Positions 1 to 7,230 of a stretch of 48,961 nucleotides of DNA are shown here, in pieces. The notes beneath the pieces were generated by a model. It was not told where the DNA came from. It searched no databases and saw only the letters and a program-made list of their open reading frames with translations. The position numbers and the translations under genes are program-made. Within the stretch, counting starts at the first letter, position 1. Each line of letters starts with the position of its first letter. Source of the DNA: an uncultured Chloroflexota bacterium (lineage in GTDB: Bacteria; Chloroflexota; UBA11872; UBA12225); contig CADCTC010000159.1 of assembly GCA_902805635.1 (NCBI GenBank), forward strand, positions 1 through 48,961, written 5' to 3'.

Positions 1-296
1 ACTTCCACTTCATCGGCCAGGATCAGCGCCGCGGCATCCTCGGTCACCCATGTCGTCCCGCGTTTGTACGCCTCGTCCGGCGTCCGCGCGTCCACCCAGT
101 CCACCTCCCATCCTGTGCGCGCCAGCGCCGCGTGCGCCCTATCTCCAGACAGGTCCGCCACCCCCACCAGGTGCATCCCTGCCGTGCGGCGCACCTGTGC
201 CAGGAACATGGATCCAAACTTCCCCGCCCCAATCAGCCCCACCCGCACCCGGTTGCCCTCTTCCTCGCGCGCCCGCAGCATCCGTGAAAGGTTCAT
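1..296 (-). CDS. NAD(P)-binding oxidoreductase, N-terminal fragment (runs off left edge)
   Basis: The frame is open from an ATG at 294-296 to the window edge, giving the first 98 residues. After a short basic lead the protein has a Rossmann dinucleotide-binding beta-alpha-beta unit with the motif GLIGAGKFGSMF at about residues 19-30. A second strand ending in GVADLS follows, where the acidic residue would bind the ribose of NAD. This resembles the N-terminus of homoserine-dehydrogenase-like/SAF-domain oxidoreductases that are common near sugar-acid catabolic genes. The catalytic half lies outside the window, so the substrate cannot be named. The family assignment is an inference from the fold motif and the overall look of the first 98 residues. 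Confidence 0.7.
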   Translation of the reverse strand, partial: MNLSRMLRAREEEGNRVRVGLIGAGKFGSMFLAQVRRTAGMHLVGVADLSGDRAHAALARTGWEVDWVDARTPDEAYKRGTTWVTEDAAALILADEVE

Positions 297-359
297 CTCG
301 CCGGAACCTTACCGCTCGGCCGCGCGCCTACCCAGACCTCACTTCGGTGCGTCTGCAGA

Positions 360-635
360 CTACCCCGCGCTGCTCCTGGGGTCGCGCGTGGTGATCCCCG
401 CCTCCACGTACGGCGTGCGCACCGGCCCCGGTCCACTGTCCGCCGGTGGCCGGATCGGCTCCGCCGCCAGCTTCTCGCGCAGCGCCCGCTCGATCCACGT
501 CTCCAGCGGCACCTGGAAGTGCTCCGCAGCCGCTTTCACCTCACCCAAGAGCTCCGTGTCCACGTGGATCGCCGCCGAAGTGCTCGTGCCGTGCTGTGTC
601 TCTCGATCCGTCACCCGTACGTTCCCTTTGCCCAT
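360..635 (-). CDS. Small hypothetical protein, ribbon-helix-helix-like
   Basis: An ORF of 91 codons begins at ATG 633-635; a GTG directly upstream at 636-638 is an alternative start. The middle (AIHVDTELLGEVKAAAEHF followed by PLETWIERALREKLAAE) has a short beta strand and two amphipathic helices, the pattern of CopG/Arc-type ribbon-helix-helix DNA-binding proteins and antitoxins. The C-terminal 25 residues are Pro/Gly-rich and probably disordered. It lies 63 bp upstream of the oxidoreductase on the same strand and is divergent from the toxin-antitoxin pair at 739. No partner toxin is visible. The function is inferred only from the predicted secondary structure. Confidence 0.5.
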   Translation of the reverse strand: MGKGNVRVTDRETQHGTSTSAAIHVDTELLGEVKAAAEHFQVPLETWIERALREKLAAEPIRPPADSGPGPVRTPYVEAGITTRDPRSSAG

Positions 636-701
636 CACACCGTCGCAAGACTGAGACCGCCGGCCGCGGTGCCCGACGTCAAGAAGGGATATCGACCGAT
701 A

Positions 702-731
702 GTGACGCTAACAAGGCGTTGTGACTATACT
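702..731 (+). promoter_or_regulatory. Promoter of the Phd/VapC pair
   Basis: A -35-like GTGACG at 702-707 and a -10 box TATACT at 726-731 are separated by 18 bp. The ATG of the antitoxin lies only 7 nt after the -10 box and there is no Shine-Dalgarno sequence, so transcription probably starts at or next to the ATG and gives a leaderless mRNA. Confidence 0.5.
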
Positions 732-746
732 GGTCCATATGGTCAC
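721..746. promoter_or_regulatory. Imperfect palindromic operator over promoter and start codon
   Basis: The 26-bp segment has outer arms GTGAC (721-725) and GTCAC (742-746) with inner matching ATA/TAT blocks; 18 of 26 positions fit a palindrome centred between 733 and 734. It covers the -10 box and the antitoxin start codon. This is where Phd/YefM-type antitoxins usually bind to repress their own operon. The palindrome is seen directly; its role is inferred. Confidence 0.5.
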
Positions 747-1029
747 GCCAGGGGCGCAGCATGACCGCCACGTGTCGGTCTCCGACACGTGGCCGGTGGC
801 GCGGGCGAAGGCGCAGCTGAGCGAAGTAACAGAGCGCGCCATAACCGATGGTCCACAGACGATTACGCGCCGCGGGCGCCAGGCAGTCGTCGTCGTGTCC
901 GCGGATGAATGGGAGCGGAAGACCCGGCGGCGCGGAACGCTTGCGGACTTCTTTGCCGCATCGCCGCTCAACGGGTCATCTCTGGATGTCGAGCGGCTGA
1001 ACGACGGTCCGCGCGAGATCGATCTGTGA
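739..1029 (+). CDS. Phd/YefM-family antitoxin
   Basis: This 96-residue protein neutralises a VapC-type toxin and normally represses its own operon by binding the promoter. The N-terminal half (VARAKAQLSEVTERAITDGPQ, then TITRRGRQAVVVVSADEWER) is the classic Phd/YefM DNA-binding fold: an alpha helix containing A-x-LSE, then a strand pair with the R-G-R/VVVVS pattern. The C-terminal tail (GTLADFFAASPLNGSSLDVERL) would wrap around the toxin. ATG 739 is preferred over GTG 721 because GTG 721 lies upstream of the -10 box and neither has a ribosome site. The stop codon overlaps the toxin start by 4 nt (GTGA at 1026-1029), which couples translation of the two. Confidence 0.85.
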   Translation: MVTPGAQHDRHVSVSDTWPVARAKAQLSEVTERAITDGPQTITRRGRQAVVVVSADEWERKTRRRGTLADFFAASPLNGSSLDVERLNDGPREIDL

Positions 1030-1445
1030 GCTACTTGCTGGACACGAACGTCATTTCGGAATGGATCAAGCCTCGACCAGACCCCGCCGTTGTTGCCTGG
1101 CTGAACCAGGTGGACGAGGACCGCGCCTTCCTCAGCGTGATATCGCTGGCAGAGCTGCACCGTGGAGTAGAGCTCCTTCCACACGGGCGGCGCCGGGACC
1201 AGCTGGCCACTTGGCTCGCCGATAGACTACCGGCGCGGTTCGAAGCACGGATGCTCCCTGTCGATGCTGCGGCTGCCATCGAATGGGGCATTGTCATGGC
1301 TCGAGCTTGAGCTATGGGTGCCGGGCTGAGCGTGATGGACGGATTCATTGCCGCCACGGCGAACGTGCACCAGCTTACGCTCGTCACCCGGAACATGGGT
1401 GACTTCGCGCCGCTCGGTAATGACCTGTTCAATCCCTGGTCGTAG
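1026..1445 (+). pseudogene. VapC-type PIN-domain toxin interrupted by in-frame TGA
   Basis: VapC toxins are PIN-domain ribonucleases that cut tRNA or rRNA. The frame starts at GTG 1026, overlaps the antitoxin by 4 nt, and reads as a full-length 139-codon PIN domain except for a TGA at 1308-1310 (codon 95). Before the stop lie the acidic D6 (YLLDTN) and E43 (SLAELHRG). After it, in the same frame and with normal family spacing, come D105 (SVMDGFIAAT) and N123/D126 (TRNMGDF), then the stop at 1443. The break is therefore a single nonsense codon and not a frameshift. The 94-residue product lacks half of the active site and is probably inactive. A restart at ATG 1314 is possible but has no ribosome site. 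A sequencing error is the main alternative. Confidence 0.8.
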
Positions 1446-1465
1446 GCGGCCAGCTTCCCAACGAG

Positions 1466-2269
1466 CTACACGTCCCGGCGCGCAACGATGTTGAGCCGCA
1501 CGTAGTCAATTACCGGCTCCTCCGGGTGCGGCAGTCGCCCCGCCACCGCCTTCACGAACGGCTCGCGCGCCTCTTCCGGCAAGCGCTCCAGGTGCGAGCC
1601 TAGGATCACCGTCCGCAGGAACGTCTCCAGCGGCTCCCCCGCTTCTAGCGGCGTCGGCTCGTCGTGCAGCCATGTGTGCACGTCCACGAACCCCGCGCGC
1701 TCCAGTCTGCTCTTCGTCGGCTCCGCCTCGGCAAAGTTCCACGGTCCCGGCCAGCCATCATTCAGCGGCCACGCCTCTCGCGCCGCCTTCTCTACTGTCG
1801 CGATGCACGCGCCGCCGCCGCACTGCGCCACCAGCTGTCCGCCCGGCCGCAGCACGCCGTGCAGATGGCGGAACAGTGCGTCGTGGTCCGGCAGCCAGTG
1901 GAACGTCGCCGTGGACAGCACCGCATCCACCGGCTCAGCCAGCGGCAGCGGCTTCGTCAGGTCCGCCTGCACCAATTCCACCCGAACGCCGAAGCGCGCC
2001 AGCCGGCGTTCCGCCTCGGCCAGCATGCTTGACGACCCGTCCAGCGCCACCACCCGGCCGCGCGGTAGCCGCTCCAGCAGCCGCTCTGTGACCCGCCCCG
2101 AGCCGCACCCCGCGTCCAGAACGCGCTCGTCGCCGTCGAGCGTCAGGCGGTCGAGCACCGTGTCTCCCCACCGCACGTGCGCGTCCGACACCCGATCGTA
2201 CGTCGCCCCGTCCCACTCTCGTGCCCGCACCCCGGTTCCGGCTCTATGCACCGCCTCTTCTGTTCCCAT
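1466..2269 (-). CDS. Class I SAM-dependent methyltransferase
   Basis: This 267-residue cytoplasmic enzyme would transfer a methyl group from S-adenosylmethionine to an unknown acceptor. Motif I, LDAGCGSG, is at residues 51-58; the acidic ribose-binding residue is D77 (VALDGSSSM); motif II (VDAVLSTATFHWLPD) and the post-motif LRPGGQL follow in the expected order. The STATFHW segment and the overall shape resemble trans-aconitate methyltransferases, but the substrate cannot be read from the sequence. ATG 2269 is chosen because the longer upstream frame looks non-coding and a -10 box lies just upstream. The gene is tail-to-tail with the toxin gene and divergent from the Ldh2 gene at 2369. Confidence 0.85.
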   Translation of the reverse strand: MGTEEAVHRAGTGVRAREWDGATYDRVSDAHVRWGDTVLDRLTLDGDERVLDAGCGSGRVTERLLERLPRGRVVALDGSSSMLAEAERRLARFGVRVELVQADLTKPLPLAEPVDAVLSTATFHWLPDHDALFRHLHGVLRPGGQLVAQCGGGACIATVEKAAREAWPLNDGWPGPWNFAEAEPTKSRLERAGFVDVHTWLHDEPTPLEAGEPLETFLRTVILGSHLERLPEEAREPFVKAVAGRLPHPEEPVIDYVRLNIVARRDV

Positions 2270-2277
2270 CGCGGCAC

Positions 2278-2286
2278 ACAGTACCA
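2278..2286 (-). promoter_or_regulatory. Extended -10 box of the methyltransferase gene
   Basis: On the minus strand, TGG followed by TACTGT forms an extended -10 element. The hexamer ends 8 nt before the ATG at 2269 and no Shine-Dalgarno sequence is present, so the transcript is probably leaderless. No good -35 box is seen, which is tolerable for extended -10 promoters. Confidence 0.4.
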
Positions 2287-2368
2287 CAGTGCTGCTGCCT
2301 TGAGCGCTGCCGTGTTCCGCTACCATCCGCCGGCGCATTCGCGACAAGCCAGGAGACGAAGCGACATC

Positions 2369-3430
2369 ATGCTCCAACTCAGCGCGGCCAACGCGCGGGG
2401 CCTGTGTACCGAAGCGTTCACACGCGTAGGGCTCACCCCCCAGGAAGCCGCGGCGTGCACCAATGCTGTCGTGTTCGCATCGCTGCGCGGGTTGGACAGC
2501 CACGGCATCGTCTCCATCCTGCCCGCCATCTGCCGCTCGGTCGCGGCCGGGCGCATTGACGCCGACGCGCGCATCCTGGAGGTGACACCGCGCGTGCTCA
2601 AGGGCAACGGCGCCGCCGGTCCCGTCATCGGCGAGCGCACCATGCGCCTTGCCATGTCCTCTGCGGCGGCGAATGGGGTGGGCGCCGCTGTCGCCTTCAA
2701 TTGCAACCACTTCGGCGCCGCGTCGTACTACGCCGCGCTAGCGCTGGAGCAGGACATGATCGGCGTGTGCGCCTGCAACGCCGCCCCAAACGTGGCGCCG
2801 TTCGGCGGCGCCCAGGGCCTGCACGGCACCAATCCCCTGGCGTATGCCTTCCCCGGCGGCGAAGAGCCGCCCGTCGTGCTCGACATCGCCACCAGCATCG
2901 CCGCGTTCGGCCAGGTCGCTAAGGCGCGCCGGCGGGGCCAGCCGCTCCCCACCGGCTGGGCGCTCGACGAAGACGGCCGGCCCACCACCGACCCCGCCAC
3001 CGCCAAGACCCTGCTCCCCTTCGGCGCCCACAAGGGTTACGGCATCGGCGTGCTGGTCGATTTGCTCACGGCCGGTCTCGCCGCCTCCACCATCGGCCTA
3101 GACGTGCGCCAGCAGGACGTCGATCGCGAGCACGCCGGCCAATCGTTCTTCATGCTGGCCATCGACCCGGCCCTGTTCGGCGGCACCGCCGCGCTCAAGC
3201 ACAGCGTGGACACCCTCACCCGTCACGCCCACGGGCTACGGCCTGCCGAGGGACACCAACAGGTCTTCATGCCCGGCGAGCTAGAGCACCGCGAGGAGCA
3301 GAAGCGCCGTGCTACCGGCATCCCTCTCTATGATGAAGACTGGTCCGCTCTGGTGAAGGGCCTGGAGGCGGCTGGCCTCCCGGCCGGTGAGCTGGCCTCC
3401 CGCTACGCTCCGGAGCGCGCCGCCGCCTGA
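2369..3430 (+). CDS. Ldh2-family malate/lactate-type dehydrogenase
   Basis: This 353-residue enzyme belongs to the type II malate/L-lactate dehydrogenase family, which oxidises 2-hydroxyacids or reduces 2-oxoacids with NAD(P). Family signatures are present: LRGLDSHG at residues 39-46, the catalytic-histidine segment NCNHFGAASYY (H114), a GTNPLAYAFP block, VLDIATS, and HKGYGIGVLVDLL for the C-terminal part. The length is normal for the family. ATG 2369 follows an AGGAG at 2351, a rather long spacing. Homologues act on ureidoglycolate, 2,3-diketogulonate, sulfolactate and malate, so the substrate is open. A second, distant paralogue lies at 4989, and the nearby aldolase and dehydratases suggest sugar-acid breakdown. 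Confidence 0.88.
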   Translation: MLQLSAANARGLCTEAFTRVGLTPQEAAACTNAVVFASLRGLDSHGIVSILPAICRSVAAGRIDADARILEVTPRVLKGNGAAGPVIGERTMRLAMSSAAANGVGAAVAFNCNHFGAASYYAALALEQDMIGVCACNAAPNVAPFGGAQGLHGTNPLAYAFPGGEEPPVVLDIATSIAAFGQVAKARRRGQPLPTGWALDEDGRPTTDPATAKTLLPFGAHKGYGIGVLVDLLTAGLAASTIGLDVRQQDVDREHAGQSFFMLAIDPALFGGTAALKHSVDTLTRHAHGLRPAEGHQQVFMPGELEHREEQKRRATGIPLYDEDWSALVKGLEAAGLPAGELASRYAPERAAA

Positions 3431-3505
3431 CACGCGACACGCGCTGCGAGCCGCCCGAGCCGGCGCGGCCAGCCACCACCGTGTAGCTTACTTCTGTAGT
3501 CACCC

Positions 3506-4567
3506 ATGACTTCCTTCTTGATTACCGGCGGAGCCGGGTTCCTGGGCATCAACCTGGCGCGGGCACTGCTCGCGGCCGGCCACCGCGTCGTATCGCTCGA
3601 CGTGGCTCCGTTCGACTACCCCGACGTGGCGGACCGCGTCACGGCCATCCAGGGCGACATCCGCGTCCGGGCGGCGGTTGACCGCGCTATTGCGGCTCTG
3701 GGGGCAGAAGACGGAGCGCGCTGCGTGGTGCACGCGGCGGCGGCGCTGCCGCTCTACTCCGAGCGCGACATCCGCACCACCGACGTCCATGGCACGCGCA
3801 ACGTGCTCGACGCGGCGCTCAGGCACGGCGTCGAGCGTGTCGTTCACATCTCTTCCACCGCGGTCTACGGCATCCCGGATCACCATCCGCTATTCGAAGA
3901 CGACTACCTCCAGGGCGTTGGACCGTACGGCGAGGCCAAGATCCAGGCCGAGATGCTCTGCCTCGAGTACCGCGCCAGAGGTCTGTGCGTGCCCATCCTG
4001 CGCCCCAAGTCGTTTGTCGGCCCTGAGCGATTGGGCGTCTTCGCGCTGCTCTACGATTTTGCGCGCACCGGCCACCACTTCCCCGTGATCGGCACCGGTC
4101 GCAATCGCTATCAGCTGCTGGACGTAGCCGACTTGTGCGACGCGATCCTGCTCGTGGCCGGTGGCGATAAAGCAGTGGTCGACGACACCTTCAACATTGG
4201 CGCCGCCGAGTACCGCACGCTGGGAGAAGACTTCCAGGCGGTGCTCGATGCAGCGGGCCACGGCAAGGGCGTGAAACCGTTGCCCGTCGTCACGCCCATG
4301 ATCTGGACCTTCCGCGCTCTGGAAGCGCTCAACCTCTCGCCGCTCTACAAGTGGGTGTACGAGACGGTCGCCACCGATTCGTTCGTGTCCATAGAAAAGG
4401 CGCAGCGGGTACTCGGCTTTGCTCCGCGCTACTCCACCGCGGAAGCGTTGGTCCGCAACTACCGCTGGTACGTCGAGCACCTGGATCAGTTCGCCGGCTC
4501 CTCCGGGGTTTCCCATCGAGCCCCCTGGAAGCAAGGCGCCCTGGGCCTGGCCAAGCTCGTCTTCTGA
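3506..4567 (+). CDS. NAD-dependent epimerase/dehydratase (extended SDR)
   Basis: A 353-residue extended short-chain dehydrogenase that likely acts on a nucleotide sugar or a sterol-like 3-beta-hydroxy substrate. The NAD-binding motif GGAGFLG is at residues 8-14, an aspartate ends strand 2 (SLDVAPFDY), and the catalytic triad is S117 with Y141 and K145 (GPYGEAKIQAE). The C-terminal half holds the substrate pocket, with LRPKSFVGPERLG and the LLDVADLCDAI segment typical of the family. It starts at ATG 3506, 75 bp after the Ldh2 stop and on the same strand, so the two could be co-transcribed. Nothing here identifies the exact substrate. Confidence 0.88.
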   Translation: MTSFLITGGAGFLGINLARALLAAGHRVVSLDVAPFDYPDVADRVTAIQGDIRVRAAVDRAIAALGAEDGARCVVHAAAALPLYSERDIRTTDVHGTRNVLDAALRHGVERVVHISSTAVYGIPDHHPLFEDDYLQGVGPYGEAKIQAEMLCLEYRARGLCVPILRPKSFVGPERLGVFALLYDFARTGHHFPVIGTGRNRYQLLDVADLCDAILLVAGGDKAVVDDTFNIGAAEYRTLGEDFQAVLDAAGHGKGVKPLPVVTPMIWTFRALEALNLSPLYKWVYETVATDSFVSIEKAQRVLGFAPRYSTAEALVRNYRWYVEHLDQFAGSSGVSHRAPWKQGALGLAKLVF

Positions 4568-4680
4568 AGCGCCTTTGACCACCGTCCGCCGCCCTTTGCG
4601 CGGTATTGGTCTCGTCCCCTCAGACCACCCATGGCGGCCAGCTCGCGCCGCCATACCGTCACTGCCTGCCGCTTCTACGT

Positions 4681-4702
4681 CTGTATTTCGTCTTCAATAC
4701 AG
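4681..4702. repeat. Inverted repeat / hairpin 1
   Basis: CTGTATT (4681-4687) pairs with AATACAG (4696-4702) around an 8-nt loop. With a 2-nt bulge the stem extends by CGT/ACG on the outside. No T-run follows, so a simple terminator is not supported. Confidence 0.5.
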
Positions 4703-4745
4703 AGACGCGCGTAGTAAATCGTCCATGCGTCCGGGCACTGGGTTG

Positions 4746-4773
4746 CCGTCTCACACTTCAGCGTGTGAGACGG
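4746..4773. repeat. Inverted repeat / hairpin 2, 11-bp perfect stem
   Basis: CCGTCTCACAC (4746-4756) and GTGTGAGACGG (4763-4773) form an 11-bp perfect stem with a 6-nt loop. It directly abuts the 10-bp tandem repeat. It could be an RNA hairpin or the binding site of a dimeric regulator; a T-tract is absent. Confidence 0.65.
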
Positions 4774-4810
4774 GACACAAATGGACACAAATGGACACAA
4801 ATGGACACAC
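4771..4810. repeat. Four-unit 10-bp tandem repeat (ATGGACACAA)
   Basis: Units at 4771, 4781, 4791 and 4801 follow the consensus ATGGACACAA; the two middle units are identical and the first and last differ at one to two positions. The 10-bp period is close to one helical turn, so equal bases lie on one face of the DNA. The repeat sits about 180 bp upstream of the operon that starts at 4989. Confidence 0.7.
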
Positions 4811-4988
4811 GTTGCGGCTGCAGGTCGACGGAAACGCTCTTCGGCAACCCCGGCAGCGCCTGAACCGCAAACAGGTAACCAGGCCTACTAGGGCTCGCAG
4901 AGCTTGACAAGATCGGTGCTCTGCGCAGCGGGCCAAACTGCTCCGGCTCGTTCAGCTATCCTGTGCCGCACGATAGGAGGGCCCATTC

Positions 4989-6119
4989 ATGACTGCGACC
5001 ACCAACTCTGCAGCGGCGTCCACACCGGCAGCCGCCGGCGTCCAGGACCTCAAGCCCGCGGTCACCGTCACCGTCGAGAGTCTGCGGCAGTGGGGTATCG
5101 AGGCATTCACCCGTGCCGGCCTGGCCGAAGAAGGTGCTCGCGCCGTCACCGAGGTGCAGCTTGAGTCCAGTCTGCGCGGCCAGCCCACCCACAACATGGG
5201 CGACATCCCCCGCTACGCCGCCCAGGTCGCAGACGGCCGCCTCAACCCCAATCCAAATATCCGTGTCACACGTGAGACGATGGTGCATGCCCAACTGGAC
5301 GGCGACAACGCCCCCGGCCAGTGGGTGGGCGTCATCGCCATGCGCAAGGCTCTCGAGAAAGCCAAACAGACCGGCGTCGGCCTCGTCACCGCCGGCCATT
5401 CCAACCATTACGGCGCCGCCGGCCACTACGCCTGGATGGCTGCCACCGAGGGCTTCATTGGCCTCTCCACCACCAACGGCGGTCCGTGCCTCGCGCCGTG
5501 GGGCGGCGCCAGCGCCACGTTCGGCAACAACCCGCTCGGCGCCGCCGTCCCGGCCGGCAACCATCACCCCATAGTGCTCGACATCGCCATGAGCACCGTT
5601 GCCATGGGCAAGATCGGCCTCGCCCTCGCCGAAGGCAAGCCGCTGCCCCTCAACTGGGTCCTCGACACCCAGGGCCGCCCTTCGACCGATCCCGCCGACT
5701 TTCGTGCCTCTCTCCTCGGGGTCCCCATTGCCGAGCACAAGGGCTACGGTCTCACCATGATCATGGAGGTCCTGGCCGGGGTGCTCACCGGCGCCGACTT
5801 CCCCTGGCAGCACCGCGACGACCGCGCTGCCCGCCACACCTACGAGCCTAACCTGGGCCACTTCTTCATGGCCATCAACCCCGAGCTGTTCATGTCCCGC
5901 GCCGAGTTCCTGGATCGCGTCGACCAGATGATCGCCGCCGCCAAGGCCAGCACGCTCGCCGAAGGCGTCTCCGAGATCCTCGTTCCCGGCGAGCGAGAGA
6001 TGCGCAACCGCGAGCGCCACCTTCTCCAGGGCGTTCCTCTGCTCCCCTCCACTCATCGCAGCCTGCTGACGTACTCCGCGAAAGCGGGCCTCAAAACCGA
6101 GCTCGTGGCCGTCGCATGA
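4989..6119 (+). CDS. Ldh2-family dehydrogenase, second paralogue
   Basis: This 376-residue member of the type II malate/lactate dehydrogenase family is the first gene of a tight plus-strand operon. It has a good ribosome site (AGGAGG at 4975-4980). About 25 extra Ala/Thr-rich residues precede the fold. The catalytic histidine region is HSNHYGAAGHY (H140), followed by FGNNPLGAAVP, VLDIAMS and HKGYGLTMIMEVL. The family motif RGxxSHG is altered to RGQPTHNMG at residues 63-71: the histidine H68 stays, but the serine is a threonine and the next glycine an asparagine. That suggests a substrate unlike that of the paralogue at 2369. Its stop codon overlaps the next start (ATGA at 6116-6119). Confidence 0.88.
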   Translation: MTATTNSAAASTPAAAGVQDLKPAVTVTVESLRQWGIEAFTRAGLAEEGARAVTEVQLESSLRGQPTHNMGDIPRYAAQVADGRLNPNPNIRVTRETMVHAQLDGDNAPGQWVGVIAMRKALEKAKQTGVGLVTAGHSNHYGAAGHYAWMAATEGFIGLSTTNGGPCLAPWGGASATFGNNPLGAAVPAGNHHPIVLDIAMSTVAMGKIGLALAEGKPLPLNWVLDTQGRPSTDPADFRASLLGVPIAEHKGYGLTMIMEVLAGVLTGADFPWQHRDDRAARHTYEPNLGHFFMAINPELFMSRAEFLDRVDQMIAAAKASTLAEGVSEILVPGEREMRNRERHLLQGVPLLPSTHRSLLTYSAKAGLKTELVAVA

Positions 6120-7189
6120 CTGGCGCCTTTTCCTGGCGGGCGGTGCCGCCGGAAGAGGTCGGCCTCTCCACAGACGCGCTCGAGGCGCTGCGCGACAACC
6201 TCGCTGCGCGCGGCACTAATACCCTGCTCGTCCTGCGCCATGATCGCATCGCGCTCGAGTGGTACTCCCCGGAGTGGAGCGCCGCCCGCCCCCACTTCAC
6301 CGCCTCGCTCGCCAAGGCGCTTGTCGGCGGCACCTCGCTCATCCTTGCCCTCCAAGACGGGTTGCTTGACGTGGACCAGCCGGTCGCCACGCTCGTCCCG
6401 CAGTGGCGCGACGATCCGCTTAAGTCCCGCATCACTATCCGCCACCTAGCCACCCACACCTCCGGCCTCCAGGACGCTGGCCAGGAGGGCATCGCCCATG
6501 AGGCGCTCCCGGGCTGGATGGGCCGCTTCTGGAAGCGCGACGACCCCGATCCCTTCACTATCTCCCGCGATGAAACCTCCGTCGTAGTCGAGCCGGGCAG
6601 CGCCTACCACTACAGCAACCCCGGCATGGCCATGCTGTCTTACGCGATCACCGCGGCCCTACGCGGGACCGCCCAGCCAGACGTCCGCATCCTCGTACGC
6701 GAGCGTGTCTTTGCCCCTATTGGTCTGTCTGAGGAGGAGTGGTCCATCGGCTACGGCCAGACCTACGAGGTAGACGGCCTGCCGCTCGTCGCCAACTGGG
6801 GCGGCGGCGGCTTCACCGCCCGCGCCGTCGCCAGTGTCGCCCGCCTCATGCTGCGCGGCGGCGACTGGGACGGCCACCGGCTCCTCGACGCCGGTCGCGT
6901 CAAGCAGGCGCTGACCTACGCGGGCATGCCCATCCCCGACCGTTCCCACGGCCCCGCCCCTGCCTCCGGCCTGTGCTGGTACACAAATGAGGACGGCGCC
7001 TGGCCCGACATCTCCCGCGACGCGTTCGCCGGCGCCGGCGCCCAGCATCAGCTCTTGCTGGTGGTGCCCAGCCTGGACCTCATCGTCGTCCGCAACGGCC
7101 GCCCCCTGGAGCCCGGCAACTTCCGCTCAAGCTGGGCCGCCACCTACCAGCACGTCTTCGCCCCCACGGTTAACGCGGTGGTGGCGTAG
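6116..7189 (+). CDS. Serine hydrolase of the beta-lactamase (class C-like) family
   Basis: A 357-residue serine beta-lactamase/penicillin-binding-protein-like hydrolase. The nucleophile motif is S64-L-A-K67 and the second motif is Y166-S-N168, both at normal distances; ITIRHLATHTSGL is the family block between them. There is no signal peptide, so it is cytoplasmic, which argues against a role in antibiotic resistance and for an esterase or lactonase acting on a small metabolite. It is translationally coupled to the Ldh2 gene by a 4-nt overlap and followed by an aldolase. An ester- or lactone-opening step in the same pathway is an inference from this context. Confidence 0.85.
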   Translation: MTGAFSWRAVPPEEVGLSTDALEALRDNLAARGTNTLLVLRHDRIALEWYSPEWSAARPHFTASLAKALVGGTSLILALQDGLLDVDQPVATLVPQWRDDPLKSRITIRHLATHTSGLQDAGQEGIAHEALPGWMGRFWKRDDPDPFTISRDETSVVVEPGSAYHYSNPGMAMLSYAITAALRGTAQPDVRILVRERVFAPIGLSEEEWSIGYGQTYEVDGLPLVANWGGGGFTARAVASVARLMLRGGDWDGHRLLDAGRVKQALTYAGMPIPDRSHGPAPASGLCWYTNEDGAWPDISRDAFAGAGAQHQLLLVVPSLDLIVVRNGRPLEPGNFRSSWAATYQHVFAPTVNAVVA

Positions 7190-7230
7190 GGCGTACACTC
7201 CGCGCGTCTGAGAAGGAGGGAACACAACCC

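Larger units (their letters stand above)
4568..4988. other. 421-bp intergenic stretch with hairpins and tandem repeat
   Basis: This is the only gene-free stretch over 300 bp. The short frames in it have no family features and are broken by the repeats. It contains two inverted repeats (4681-4702 and 4746-4773), a 10-bp tandem repeat (4771-4810), and near the end a ribosome site AGGAGG at 4975-4980, 8 nt before the ATG at 4989. A TTGACA occurs at 4904-4909 but has no -10 box at a proper distance. Confidence 0.6.

Noticed and set aside
44..724. Several Arg/Pro/Ser-rich open frames on both strands at the left end.
   Set aside because: They are antisense or frame-shifted shadows of the truncated oxidoreductase and the small minus-strand gene; GC-rich DNA keeps such frames open.
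1236..1250. GGTTCGAA-like T-arm of a tRNA.
   Set aside because: No acceptor or anticodon stem can be folded around it and it lies inside the toxin gene.
1031..1432. 133-codon frame antisense to the toxin gene.
   Set aside because: It covers exactly the PIN-domain gene and has no family features.
4606..4907. Short open frames across the 10-bp repeat.
   Set aside because: They overlap in different frames, have no ribosome site and their sequence is just the translation of the repeat.
4904..4962. Promoter for the 4989 operon (TTGACA at 4904, TATCCT at 4957).
   Set aside because: The two boxes are 47 bp apart and cannot be used together.
4956..6056. 366-codon frame opposite to the second Ldh2 gene.
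   Set aside because: The composition (His/Gly/Val/Glu-rich with no motif) is that of an antisense shadow; the Ldh2 frame has full family motifs.
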